NCBI RefSeq assembly: GCF_003323745.1
Contig: NZ_QOIL01000004.1
Coordinates: 248,001-312,000, forward strand
DNA length: 64,000 nucleotides
Reading direction: 5' to 3'
From: Sphaerisporangium album
GTDB lineage: Bacteria > Actinomycetota > Actinomycetes > Streptosporangiales > Streptosporangiaceae
Part shown: positions 44,686 through 53,557 of the stretch, in pieces
Position numbering within the stretch: position 1 is the first letter of the stretch
Layout of the letters: the number at the start of each line of letters is the position of its first letter
Program-made: the position numbers and the translations under genes
Notes under the pieces: model-generated
Told to the model about the DNA's origin: nothing
Seen by the model: the letters and a program-made list of their open reading frames with translations, nothing else
The model's database searches: none

Positions 44686-47600
44686 TCAGGCCGCCTTGCG
44701 CGCGGCGATGCTGATCTGGGTCCGCTGAGTCGTTCCGTTGACCTGGACGGACAGGACGATCACTCCGGGGCGGCGGGCGGTGAGGGCGCCGGTCGCGGGG
44801 TCGAAGTCGGCGATGTCGGACGGCCGGGACTTTCCGGCGCCCTTGATGTGCACGTTGGGGCTCGCCGTCCACAGGGTGCTCACCGGGTACGCGGCCGGGA
44901 TCTCGCGGCCCGCCTGCGTGAGGGTGGCGGTGATCGTGGCCGAGGCGCCGGCCGGGAGGTCGGCGGGGGCGTTCAGGGTGAGGGCGTCGACGTGGGGGCG
45001 GGTCTGGGCGCCGAGCCAGGTCGGGCCGCCGGCGAAGGGGAGGAGGCGCGCCGCGGCCTGCTCCAGGCGGCTGACCGGGTCGACGCCGAGCAGCGTCCAT
45101 CCGGTGAAGCCGCCCTCGGCCGGAGTCGTGGACGGGGTCTTGCCCGAGTTGCCGTTGACCAGGTACGGGACGCCGTCCACGCGGGAGGCGTCGAACGTGC
45201 CCACGTGGCCGCCGATGAACGCCGCGCCCTTGCCCGTCCGGCGCTGGAAGCCGGCGAGCAGGTCCTCGACCAGCGCGGCCTCCTTGCGGTCGCCGAGCTG
45301 GCTGGTCTTGGCCGGGGTCGGGTCGCGCGGCGGGTGGTGCTCGACCACGACGACCGAGTTGATCCGGTCGTCGGACGCGGCGTCGTCGAGGGCCGCGCGC
45401 AGGCGTTCGAGCTGGTCGAAGCCGCCGCCACGGATCGTGCCGCGCGAGGTGTCGAGCGTCACGAAACGCGTGCCCTTGTGGTCGAACGTCCGGCTGGTGT
45501 CGCCGAAGTACTTCCGGAAGTTGTCGATCGCGGCGCCCATCACCTCGTGGTTGCCGGGCACGTAGTAGTACGGCAGCGCGTCGCCGATCTCCTCGTCCAG
45601 GATGCGCTTGGCGAGCTGGAAGTCGGCGTCGGACGCCTCGTCCACCAGGTCACCCGCGATGATCATGAAGTCCGGCTTGGCGGACCTGATCTCCCGCATC
45701 GTCCGGCGCGCGGCGGCCACGATCGGCGAGTCCGGGCCGCGGCCGACGAACTGGGCGTCCGACATGACCGCGAACCGCCACGGCTCGCCGACCACGGAGG
45801 GCACGATCAGCGGGTCGCGTACGCGGGGCGCGGAGGGTGGGTCGATCGCTGGGGCGGCCTTCACGTACAGGTTGTCGAGCAGGACCTCGGCCTTGTACCG
45901 GCGGTCGGCCTTCAGCTCGATCGTGTAGAACCGGCTGACGGTGACCGGCTGCGGCAGGCCCGCCGGCACCGGGATCTCGACCTCCCGCCAGCCCTCCCAG
46001 GTGATGTACGGTCCGTAGATCGAGTACGACTTGCCGGTGGCGTCGACGGCGGTGAAGGCCGTCCACTCGCCCTGCGCGTGCCCGTACACCGAGATGCCGA
46101 ACGCCTGCGACCGCGTGTTCACCCCGAGCCGCTGCGGCGGGTTGGCGTACGCGGTGCGGGTCGCGGTGGACTGGGTGAAGTCGTACGCCAGCCTGAGCCC
46201 CGGCCCGTCCTGTCCCTCGGCGACCGGGGTGACGGTGGCCGTGCCGCGCGCCGAGCCCGCCGTCCAGCGGGCGGCGTCGTCGAAGGTGGACAGCATCGTC
46301 TTCTCCACGCCGACGCTGACCGCGACGGACGTGGTGAGCGCGCCGGACCGTACGGTGATCAGGCCCGCGCCGGACTCGCGCGCGGCCGCGACCGTGAAGC
46401 CGCCGGTCGGGTTCGGGGTGACCTTGAGCAGCGTGGGGTCGTACTCCAGCCGCAGGTCGGCGGGCTCGATCGGTGCGGAGTTGCCGAACCGGTCGTAGCC
46501 CACGACGCCGAAGCCGGTCGTGGAGGACGCGTCTGCGACGTTCAGCGTCGGCTGGGTGGCCTCCAGGCGGACGGCCCGGCCGAGCACCTCGACCTTGGCG
46601 CTGCCCTTCGCCCCGCCGGAGGAGGCCGAGACGGTGGCCGTGCCCGGCAGGACCGCGCGGAACACGCCGTCCTTGACGGTCCCCAGGTTCACCGACCAGC
46701 GCACGGACGGCTTCCCGCCCACCGGCCCGTACACCTCGTCGTACGGGGTGGCGGTCAGCGTGCGGGTCAGGCCGAGGAACACCCGGTCGGGACGCCCGCC
46801 GGCCACGGGGCCGGTGCCCGGCGCGGCGGCCGGGTCGGCGGCGGGCTCCACCCAGACGCCGTGCGCCCTGCCGCTGCCCTGCGGGCGGTAGATGCCGAGG
46901 CCGTTGGAGACGACGCGCTCCTCGCCGTCGTTGGGCTCGTTGTCGATGCGCAGCCCGTCCGCTCCGGGCTTGCGGGTGACCATGGTCGCCGAGCCGCCGC
47001 CGTCGATCTCCACGCCGACGTTCGCGCCCATCGCGACGAGCCGATCGGCCATGTCGCGCAGCGTGGCGCCACGGCTGTGGATCGTCCGCGTGCCGTCCAC
47101 GGTGACCAGGAACATCTTCGTGCCGTCGGCCGTGAAGCCGAGGGCCATGCGCGCGGCCACGGTCGTGTCGTCGATCGGCTGCGCCACGCCGTCCTTCACG
47201 AGCAGGTGGTTGGCGCCGATCGCGGTGGTCAGCTGCGAGCCGTCCGAGGTCCTGGGACGGTAGGCGATCTCGACGGCGTCGCCGGGGACGAGCCGCGCGA
47301 GGCGGGCCGCCCCGTCCTCACGGCCGACGAGAGCGGTGGTGCCCGCGGGCAGCTCGCCTTCGCCCGCCTTGGGCGCGACACTCACCACCTTGCCGTCGGA
47401 CACGAGCACCTCGGTCACCTGGGCGGCGTCCTGCACCGCGCGGGTGCGCGGGTAGGCGCCCCAGAGGGTCGTGTACGCGCCGATGCCGTTCTTCGGCAGG
47501 TCGGTGCTGTTGAGGCGGACGAGCGGCTGGGGGTCGGCCTGGCCGGGCAGGCGCAGGCTGCCCTCGAAGAGGATGTCGAGGACGTGACCGGCGCCCGCGG

Positions 47601-48261
47601 CGTCGAAGCCCGCGGCGATCGTGCGCCCGGACGCGGACTTGAGCAGCTCGCCGTCGGCGATGGCCGGGCCGATGGGGGCGTTGGAGTTGTTGATGTCGAA
47701 GAAGTCGCCGTTGACGGCGGCCACCGCGCCCTTGGCCTCGGCCATCTGGGAGATCCAGCCCCCCTTGGCGATCCGGCCGCCGTCGAGGTAGCCGACCTTG
47801 GCGCCCTTGGTCAGGTCCACGGTGAGCGCGTCGGAACGCTGCCAGCCGCCGGAGTCCAGGGTGTCGACCGAGTCGAGCCGGACGCCCGGGGCCACGGGAC
47901 GCCCGGTGCGGTAGGTCTCGATGGGGCTCCCCGGGACCGCCGCCGCGGTGGGCGTCTCCGCGGTGGGCGTCGCGCCGGTGCGGGACGTGGCGCCGGACGC
48001 GGTGCGGGGCGGGGTGCCGGACGCGGTGCGGGGCGGGGTGCCGGACGCGGTGCGGGGCGGGGTGCCGGACGCGGTGTCGGGCAGAGGGGTGACGGCGGGG
48101 GGATACGACGAGGCGCGGAATGCCTCCAGGGCGGTGCCCGCGACCGGGTCCGCGGGGGACGCCTCGGCGGTGGCGGGGCTTGTGGCTAGCCCGAGAACCA
48201 GAGAGGGGAGAAGCGCTGCGAGCGCCACCCTGAGTCCCCGGTTCGGGTGGGTGCTGGACAG
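44686..48261 (-). CDS. Secreted phosphodiester glycosidase (NAGPA) - metallophosphoesterase fusion
   Basis: About 1,191 residues. GGAGGA (48266-48271) sits four bases before a CTG at 48261, which gives MSSTHPNRGLRVALAALLPSLVLG, a proper signal peptide. GTG at 48228 lacks both the site and the basic start, so CTG initiation is likely. Order: signal peptide; tandem ASGTPPRT repeats; phosphodiester glycosidase/DUF2233 domain (AAVNGDFFDINNSNAPIG, GVEIDGGGSATMV); Big-type beta domains; a jelly-roll-like segment; calcineurin-like phosphoesterase with VMSDAQF, IIAGDLVDE, VPGNHEV, VVEHHPP and GGHVGTF metal ligands; C-terminal Ig-like domain. It probably uncaps GlcNAc-1-phosphodiesters and hydrolyses phosphoesters of cell-envelope or environmental polymers outside the cell. 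Confidence 0.88.
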   Translation of the reverse strand: MSSTHPNRGLRVALAALLPSLVLGLATSPATAEASPADPVAGTALEAFRASSYPPAVTPLPDTASGTPPRTASGTPPRTASGTPPRTASGATSRTGATPTAETPTAAAVPGSPIETYRTGRPVAPGVRLDSVDTLDSGGWQRSDALTVDLTKGAKVGYLDGGRIAKGGWISQMAEAKGAVAAVNGDFFDINNSNAPIGPAIADGELLKSASGRTIAAGFDAAGAGHVLDILFEGSLRLPGQADPQPLVRLNSTDLPKNGIGAYTTLWGAYPRTRAVQDAAQVTEVLVSDGKVVSVAPKAGEGELPAGTTALVGREDGAARLARLVPGDAVEIAYRPRTSDGSQLTTAIGANHLLVKDGVAQPIDDTTVAARMALGFTADGTKMFLVTVDGTRTIHSRGATLRDMADRLVAMGANVGVEIDGGGSATMVTRKPGADGLRIDNEPNDGEERVVSNGLGIYRPQGSGRAHGVWVEPAADPAAAPGTGPVAGGRPDRVFLGLTRTLTATPYDEVYGPVGGKPSVRWSVNLGTVKDGVFRAVLPGTATVSASSGGAKGSAKVEVLGRAVRLEATQPTLNVADASSTTGFGVVGYDRFGNSAPIEPADLRLEYDPTLLKVTPNPTGGFTVAAARESGAGLITVRSGALTTSVAVSVGVEKTMLSTFDDAARWTAGSARGTATVTPVAEGQDGPGLRLAYDFTQSTATRTAYANPPQRLGVNTRSQAFGISVYGHAQGEWTAFTAVDATGKSYSIYGPYITWEGWREVEIPVPAGLPQPVTVSRFYTIELKADRRYKAEVLLDNLYVKAAPAIDPPSAPRVRDPLIVPSVVGEPWRFAVMSDAQFVGRGPDSPIVAAARRTMREIRSAKPDFMIIAGDLVDEASDADFQLAKRILDEEIGDALPYYYVPGNHEVMGAAIDNFRKYFGDTSRTFDHKGTRFVTLDTSRGTIRGGGFDQLERLRAALDDAASDDRINSVVVVEHHPPRDPTPAKTSQLGDRKEAALVEDLLAGFQRRTGKGAAFIGGHVGTFDASRVDGVPYLVNGNSGKTPSTTPAEGGFTGWTLLGVDPVSRLEQAAARLLPFAGGPTWLGAQTRPHVDALTLNAPADLPAGASATITATLTQAGREIPAAYPVSTLWTASPNVHIKGAGKSRPSDIADFDPATGALTARRPGVIVLSVQVNGTTQRTQISIAARKAA
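47990..48080 (-). repeat. 24-bp tandem repeat coding ASGTPPRT
   Basis: Three nearly identical 24-base units plus partial copies inside the secreted NAGPA-phosphoesterase gene, just after the signal peptide. They encode (T)ASGTPPR units forming a flexible linker. Perfect identity of the units suggests recent slippage expansion and likely length variation between strains. Confidence 0.85.
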
Positions 48262-48577
48262 GATTTCCTCCGGATGTCCGAGATCAACTGCACGGCATTT
48301 GGTAGTAAATCCGTCGTTTTTTCGCAGTTCCACACATGTCCGATGAACCCCTGGCAACGAGATCCACCCACAACCGGGCCACTGTACGCCCCAGAAAGGC
48401 GCACGCAGGGGACGCCGGGCGAGGGTGCGGTGCCGGACACGCGCCCGCACGGGACCGTCGCCGCGGACGTGGCGGTCGGCACGTGGCGAGGATGTCGGCT
48501 TTGTGCTGCAGCGACCATCGGAACCGGCGACGGAGCGGCCCTCCGCGACCACCGTCGGCCCGGCCGTCCGAACTGGA
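48262..48577. other. 316-bp region upstream of the NAGPA fusion gene
   Basis: Must contain that gene's promoter. A single GTTCATCGGAC-like 11-mer on the minus strand (48338-48348) resembles one PhoP box half-site, which would suit a secreted phosphoesterase, but one unit is weak evidence. No gene seen. Confidence 0.3.
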
Positions 48578-49435
48578 TCAGATCGGCGGCTCGATGGGCT
48601 CGGCTTCGACGATCCACAGCGGCCCGTCCGCGCATTCGACGCGAACGCCCGCGCCTGGGTTGAGGTCGGTACGAGCCACACGTACCCAGCCGGCACCCAG
48701 CTTGGCGAACGGGCCGGGGATTCCCGCGCCGTAGTGGAAGGTTCGAACCTGGTCATGGATCCTGCGTGCTGGCTGTGACCAGTCGATATAGGAGTAGGCC
48801 GGCTCCATCATGCGTGCGTAGGTCGCCTCGTCCTCGTTCTGCGGCACCCCCATGTATCCATCGGCTGCCCGGTCGAGCGCCTCGCCCACCAGCTTCTGGA
48901 TCACCGGTGTCACCCGCGGCCAGAGTTCTTCGAACGTGACGTACTCCGGCAACTCTATTCCGCCATGCTGAACGATGATGTTCCCGGTGTCGATCCGCTC
49001 GTCCATCCAGTGCGCGGTCACGCCTATATCGGCGTCCCCGTTGCGGATGGCCCATTGAATCGCCGCGGGACCTCGGTACTTCGGCAGTAGCGATGCATGG
49101 ACGTTGATGACGCCCAGCCGCGGCGTTTGGAGCGCGAGGGGTGGTAGTCGCCAAGACAGTCCGCACACCACGGCGACATCGACCTGATATCCGCCCAGTG
49201 CGCTGACCAGGCCTGTGACGTCGCCGGGAAGGAGCAGATCGATCTCGGGCGGGATGACCGTCAAGACATCATCGACCTTCTGGCCCATGTTCGAATAACT
49301 CGGCCTGCGAGGCCTGCCGGACCGCCCGGTGATGCACAGAACGACTTCGTGTCCTGCCAGAAGGCATCCTCCGAGTAGGGCCTCGAAGATGTCCGCCCGA
49401 AAGGACACGAGCGCGACGCGAAGACTTGTGGGCAT
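48578..49435 (-). CDS. Formyltransferase family protein (methionyl-tRNA formyltransferase-like)
   Basis: 285 residues from ATG at 49435 with GAGGAG upstream. Formyltransferase N-domain: catalytic Asn and His in INVHASLLPKYRGPAAIQWAI and Asp in DERIDTGNIIVQ. The C-terminal ~90 residues (YSYIDWSQPARRIHDQVRTF onward) match the Fmt/sugar-formyltransferase C-domain. It uses N10-formyl-tetrahydrofolate. The housekeeping fmt gene normally sits beside def, so this is an extra copy. Substrates of such paralogues include amino-sugars, amino acids and peptide N-termini. It lies 47 bases after the NB-ARC gene on the same strand. Confidence 0.87.
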   Translation of the reverse strand: MPTSLRVALVSFRADIFEALLGGCLLAGHEVVLCITGRSGRPRRPSYSNMGQKVDDVLTVIPPEIDLLLPGDVTGLVSALGGYQVDVAVVCGLSWRLPPLALQTPRLGVINVHASLLPKYRGPAAIQWAIRNGDADIGVTAHWMDERIDTGNIIVQHGGIELPEYVTFEELWPRVTPVIQKLVGEALDRAADGYMGVPQNEDEATYARMMEPAYSYIDWSQPARRIHDQVRTFHYGAGIPGPFAKLGAGWVRVARTDLNPGAGVRVECADGPLWIVEAEPIEPPI

Positions 49436-49482
49436 GCGCTTCTCCTCGCCGGAGTCCGAACCCGGGGCAACTACCGGCCGGA

Positions 49483-51885
49483 TCACAGCGTCCGGGCACG
49501 ATCATGTAAACGACGCGCCGCCGGGTCGTCGAAGAGGGCGAGTATGCGCTCGGCTTCGCGTGCGTGCGCCTCGGCTTCACCCGGCCTTCCGTCCTTGGTC
49601 GAGGCCGCGGCCAAATTGATCAGCGAGACGGCGAGAGACCACTGGTCGCCGAGCTCGCGGAACGTCGCCGTGGCCTGCCTGTGGAAATCGGCGGCCTCCT
49701 GATACCGGCCTAGTGTCTGATACGCCTCACCGGTCGCGTCCCAAGCGCAGGCTTCACGGTATCGGTCACCGATTCGCCGATGCAGCACCGCGGCTCGGTG
49801 ATACTGGTCCAGGGCCTCTTCGGGGTTACCCGACGCCGCCTGGACTCGGCCCAGTTCGATGAGCCACCATGCTTCCCAGACCTGGTTGTCGAACTCTTGG
49901 GCGATGGCCACCGCATGCTCGATCAGCCTCAGCGCCTGCCCGAAGTTGCCGGCGCCACGCTGAATTTGACTCCCACATCGCAGGGCATCGCCCTCGGATC
50001 CGCGGTCGCCCAGCTCACGGTAGAGCTCCAAGGCCTGACGGTGCCATGTCTCCGCGTTCTCCAGATCCTCAAGCTCGGCGTGTGCGTACGCCAGTGCGTT
50101 CGCGGCGATCGCCTCCCACCCTCGGTTGCCCAGACGCAGGGCAAGAGAGTGGGTCTCCTCGAAATATGACTTCGCCTCGGCAAGACGATGCGCTCGGAGC
50201 ATGGCCAGCCCGATCCCGTTCAAAGACGAAGCCTCGCCGATCTGATCACCGATCTCGCGCCGAATGGCCAGTGCCGATTGGTGGTACCCGATCCCTACGT
50301 CCAATTGGTGGGACTGGATGTGCAACTTGGCGAGGCTTTCCAGGATCAGAGCCGAGCCGGCACGGTCATCCACCTCTCCTACCGCGGCAAGTGCTATATC
50401 GCTGGTCATTCGCCAATCGTCGAAGTGATTGAACCTGGCGTATATACGGTGCAGGACGGCGGGAAGTTGCCAGGCGATGTCATAGAACCGGGCGTCCACG
50501 GCGCTGCGCACCGCCGCCACGAGGTTGGCCCGTTCTTGCTCGTACCAGCGAACGGCGTCGCCGTGGTCGGCGAAGACAGCCACCGGGTAGTCATCGGCGG
50601 TCGCAGTAAGTGGCACTCGAACGGCACCCGGCGCGATCACCGCCAGGGCGGAGGCGGTCTGTCGCAGGTACCACAGAAGTGTCCGGCGCAGAACCGTCGA
50701 CCGGACCGCGGAGTCCTCCTCATGGCGGACCTGGTCGATCGCATAGGCCCGCAGCAGATCGTGGAACTGGTAGCGGTCAGATGATTGCTGTTCGAGGAGG
50801 TGCGCTCCGACGAGGTCATCAAGCAGCCGCCGAGCCCTGCTGATGGTGATTTCAGCCATCTCGGCGGCGCATCGGCTACTGAACTCGGCGCTGGGATGAA
50901 GCCCGAGGAGCCGAAAAAGCCGGCCGGCGTCTTCGTTGAGAGCCCGGTAGGACCAGGCGAAAACGGAGCGGACGGCATCCGATTCCTCATCGTCGCCGGT
51001 TGTCAACGCGTCCCACACGGCCGACTCGTCCCGCAGATCGTCGATCAGCTCGCGCAGGGGCATCCGCGGTCGGCTGGCTGCCCGCTCCGCCGCTATGCGG
51101 AGAGCAAGTGGAAGTCGCGCGCACAATTGGGAGAGTTCGGCGACCTCCGTCGGGTCGTCCGCCGGTCGGTAGTCGCTGACAAGGTTGCGGATCAGCGTCA
51201 CCGCCTCGGCTTCGTTCAGGATGCCCAGCGACAGTCGTTGAGCGCCGTCTCGTGCCACCAGCCCGGACAATCTGCTTCGACTGGTCACGAGAACCAGGCA
51301 TCCAGGGATTCCGGGCAGAAGCGGCCTTACCTGTCCGACACTGGATGCGTTATCAAGGATGACCAGCATGCGACGACCGGCCAGCCGTGAACGGTACAGG
51401 CTTGTCCGGGACTCGAGCTCGGCCGGCACGGCGGCCGGTGGAACTCCCATCGCGCTCAAGAACCGTTCGAGTGCCTGGTCCGCGCTCACCGGCGGGCCGG
51501 GGTCGTATCCACGGAGGTTGACGTACAGCTGCCCGTCCGGGAACTCGTCCAACACCTCATGGGCCCAATGCACCGCGAAGGATGTCTTGCCCACGCCGGC
51601 GGTACCCACGATCACACAGACGGTGGAGAATCTGGACGATTTCTTGTCCTCGGCCAGGATACGATCCAGACGCGCGAAATCATCGGCGCGGTTGACGAAA
51701 CCGCGGACGTCGCCGGGCAACTGCCTGATGACGGGTGCGTCACGCGCTGCGGAGGCGCCATGGAAGTGCACTCCACCACTGATGTCCCTTGCCTGGACAA
51801 CATCGCTGGCCTGTCCGGAGAGCTCGGAACGAGTGCTTCCCGATCCCTCGTTCGAGACCTCCTCGTTAGGCCTTTTTCTGCTCAT
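49483..51885 (-). CDS. NB-ARC - TPR STAND protein (bacterial NLR-like)
   Basis: 800 residues. The N-terminus (about 1-50) is polar and ends in ASDVVQARDISGGVHFHG, a segment like the actinobacterial amyloid-type signalling motifs placed before NB-ARC domains. NB-ARC ATPase: Walker A VGTAGVGKTSFAVHWAH, LYVNLRGYD, Walker B MLVILDNAS, LVTSRSRL (sensor) and LPLALRIAAERA (GLPL-like). A winged-helix segment follows (FRLLGLHPSAEFS), then TPR repeats to the end (WYEQERANLVAAVRSA, about seven units such as AIRREIGDQIGEASSLNGIG). No SARP DNA-binding domain. Probably a sensor-switch whose TPRs hold it off until a signal binds. The formyltransferase gene downstream is co-oriented. Confidence 0.9.
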   Translation of the reverse strand: MSRKRPNEEVSNEGSGSTRSELSGQASDVVQARDISGGVHFHGASAARDAPVIRQLPGDVRGFVNRADDFARLDRILAEDKKSSRFSTVCVIVGTAGVGKTSFAVHWAHEVLDEFPDGQLYVNLRGYDPGPPVSADQALERFLSAMGVPPAAVPAELESRTSLYRSRLAGRRMLVILDNASSVGQVRPLLPGIPGCLVLVTSRSRLSGLVARDGAQRLSLGILNEAEAVTLIRNLVSDYRPADDPTEVAELSQLCARLPLALRIAAERAASRPRMPLRELIDDLRDESAVWDALTTGDDEESDAVRSVFAWSYRALNEDAGRLFRLLGLHPSAEFSSRCAAEMAEITISRARRLLDDLVGAHLLEQQSSDRYQFHDLLRAYAIDQVRHEEDSAVRSTVLRRTLLWYLRQTASALAVIAPGAVRVPLTATADDYPVAVFADHGDAVRWYEQERANLVAAVRSAVDARFYDIAWQLPAVLHRIYARFNHFDDWRMTSDIALAAVGEVDDRAGSALILESLAKLHIQSHQLDVGIGYHQSALAIRREIGDQIGEASSLNGIGLAMLRAHRLAEAKSYFEETHSLALRLGNRGWEAIAANALAYAHAELEDLENAETWHRQALELYRELGDRGSEGDALRCGSQIQRGAGNFGQALRLIEHAVAIAQEFDNQVWEAWWLIELGRVQAASGNPEEALDQYHRAAVLHRRIGDRYREACAWDATGEAYQTLGRYQEAADFHRQATATFRELGDQWSLAVSLINLAAASTKDGRPGEAEAHAREAERILALFDDPAARRLHDRARTL

Positions 51886-52053
51886 TACATGACCGTTCTG
51901 GCTGGCGGCGAACAGACCGACGGCGTCTCGATGGCTGGTGGAATCGTTCTAAGCCGACTCGCTGATCATGGTACCGGTGGATCGGGCAGAAGGTGATCTT
52001 CTGGCCGAGTGGACGCCGCACTGTCCGGACCTCCACTTCGGCCGCGCGGTGGT

Positions 52054-52665
52054 TCAGGTCGTACGCGGCGGCTTCATGGATGCGACCCGTCTTTCGAAGA
52101 AACTGCTGACGTCCTCGCCCTTTTGGTAGAGCTCTTCGATGAAATTCCGCCACATTGCCAGATCTTCGGGGCGATCGGAACGGACGGCCCCCGTGAGCAC
52201 CCCGGTGTGATCATAGAGCACCTGGTAGGTGGCATTGGTGCCAACGGTGACGATTTCCGGCAGTCGCCCGTCCCGCTCGAATGCTCCTATGTCGGCCTGA
52301 CCGATGATTCGGATGTGTTCGCCCAGCTCGGCGCGCTGCTTCAGCGAATGAATCTGCCACTGAAGGTAGGGAGTGATCTCTTCCTCCACGACGCGCACCC
52401 TGTAGGTGGTGAATCCGCTGGAGGATACTCGCTCATAGTACTCTTTGAGGCTGTCTCTTCTTTCCTCGATAAGGTGAAGAGCTTCTAGCCAGTCCCCGCG
52501 CTTGAACGCCTCCCAGCTGTCGCTCCCCTGTTCCTGGAAGGACTGAAGCCGCTCGAACTTCCAGAAGTCCTGCTCGCCGATCGCCCAGAATCGCGGGTAA
52601 AAGTCTTCGAGGTACTCTTCGGAAGACAATTGCTCACCGGTCAGCGGGCGAGGCAGGTCACGCAT
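52054..52665 (-). CDS. DUF6879 family protein
   Basis: 203 residues. Family pattern: FWKFERLQSFQEQGSDSWEAFKRGDW, ERRDSLKEYYERVSSSGFTTYRVRVVEEEITPYLQWQIHSLKQRAELGEHIRII, then YQVLYDHTGVLTGAVRSDRPEDLAMWRNFIEELYQKGEDVSSFF. These compact actinobacterial proteins usually follow a small partner gene, as here (8-bp overlap). Molecular role unknown. The pair is frequent near XRE/DUF397-type and STAND regulators. Confidence 0.8.
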   Translation of the reverse strand: MRDLPRPLTGEQLSSEEYLEDFYPRFWAIGEQDFWKFERLQSFQEQGSDSWEAFKRGDWLEALHLIEERRDSLKEYYERVSSSGFTTYRVRVVEEEITPYLQWQIHSLKQRAELGEHIRIIGQADIGAFERDGRLPEIVTVGTNATYQVLYDHTGVLTGAVRSDRPEDLAMWRNFIEELYQKGEDVSSFFERRVASMKPPRTT

Positions 52666-52927
52666 TGGGGATGTCCTCCTTCGCGGCGATCAACATCTTG
52701 CGGGGGAGGACGACCAGTGCCTCATTGTGCCCGATGCTCACGTCTGCGGGGAGACGGCGGGAGTACTCCGCCGTCAGGTCTCTTCCTATGACTGCGATGT
52801 CGCCATTGTCGAGCTCCCACAGGTCTGGACATGACGGATTATTGTCGGTCATGTCCAACTCGGCGGCTGATTTTCCCAATCGTCGCTTGAATGACGCGGA
52901 ACTGTCTGCTTCCCACCTCGCCGGCAT
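52658..52927 (-). CDS. Small partner protein of the DUF6879 gene
   Basis: 89 residues, soluble. Contains PSCPDLWELDNGDIAVIGRDLT, LPADVSIGHNEALVVLPRKMLIAAKEDI, the pattern of the small protein regularly encoded just before DUF6879. Its end overlaps the DUF6879 start by eight bases, so the pair is co-translated. Function unknown. It is preceded by an AT-rich promoter-like region (52930-52995). Confidence 0.75.
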   Translation of the reverse strand: MPARWEADSSASFKRRLGKSAAELDMTDNNPSCPDLWELDNGDIAVIGRDLTAEYSRRLPADVSIGHNEALVVLPRKMLIAAKEDIPNA

Positions 52928-53557
52928 AACATCCCTTTAAGTGAGCTGCTATTGCGAAGAATTGATTCTAACACGCCATTCAAAGTCGAACAATGAGGGG
53001 TGATAAGGACATCGCTTGGAGGGATGAGCTCGCACACCCCGTCGGAGAACTATTGGGGACGATACCAGCCGTGGCGCATGGGGGGACCTGGCCGGAGGCG
53101 GAGTGGGGAACCGCTACTGGCTCGTGATCCGCCGGGCTGCGGGAAACCTCGTGACGCGCCGAACAGAGCGGGACGCATCGGGGGTGGGTGGCCGCTTGAC
53201 GGTCGTTGGTAGATGCTGTCCGTATGGGTATCGGTGGTGGGTTTCGGACGTCAGGTGCACATCACGCGTGCAATCTCTATCGTCTACACCTGATTGTGGT
53301 GTCTGGTACTTCTTGTCGACAATGCCGCTCCATCGCCGGGCCATCCGTGCATCGTCTAATTGGTCTCGCTCTATTTGATGATCTGGCATATCCGATTGGC
53401 GATTGAGTCGCAGTTGGGAGCCATGTCCAAGTTGCCGTCCGGGCTCAGGTCCAGCCGCGCTCCTGGATCACCGGTACTCCGAAGGGCGCCGGAGGCGTGA
53501 GAGCCGACCGTCTCCGCCCCGGACGTCCGGTCTGTCAGCGCGATGAATGCAGCATGC
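52928..53557. other. 630-bp region without a recognisable gene
   Basis: First ~70 bases are AT-rich and should hold the promoter for the DUF6879 pair. 53200-53420 also has lower GC than the window average and contains no credible ORF. It may be a decayed gene or foreign DNA. No repeats, tRNA or insertion-sequence ends were seen. Confidence 0.35.

Noticed and set aside
44683..48189. 1,168-codon open frame on the plus strand
   Set aside because: Antisense of the NAGPA-phosphoesterase gene, whose domains and signal peptide are clear. The antisense product is low-complexity Arg/Gly/Val.
53103..53378. 91-codon plus-strand ORF in the 630-bp gap
   Set aside because: No ribosome-binding site, odd composition and no recognisable motif. 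A matching open frame on the opposite strand suggests chance.
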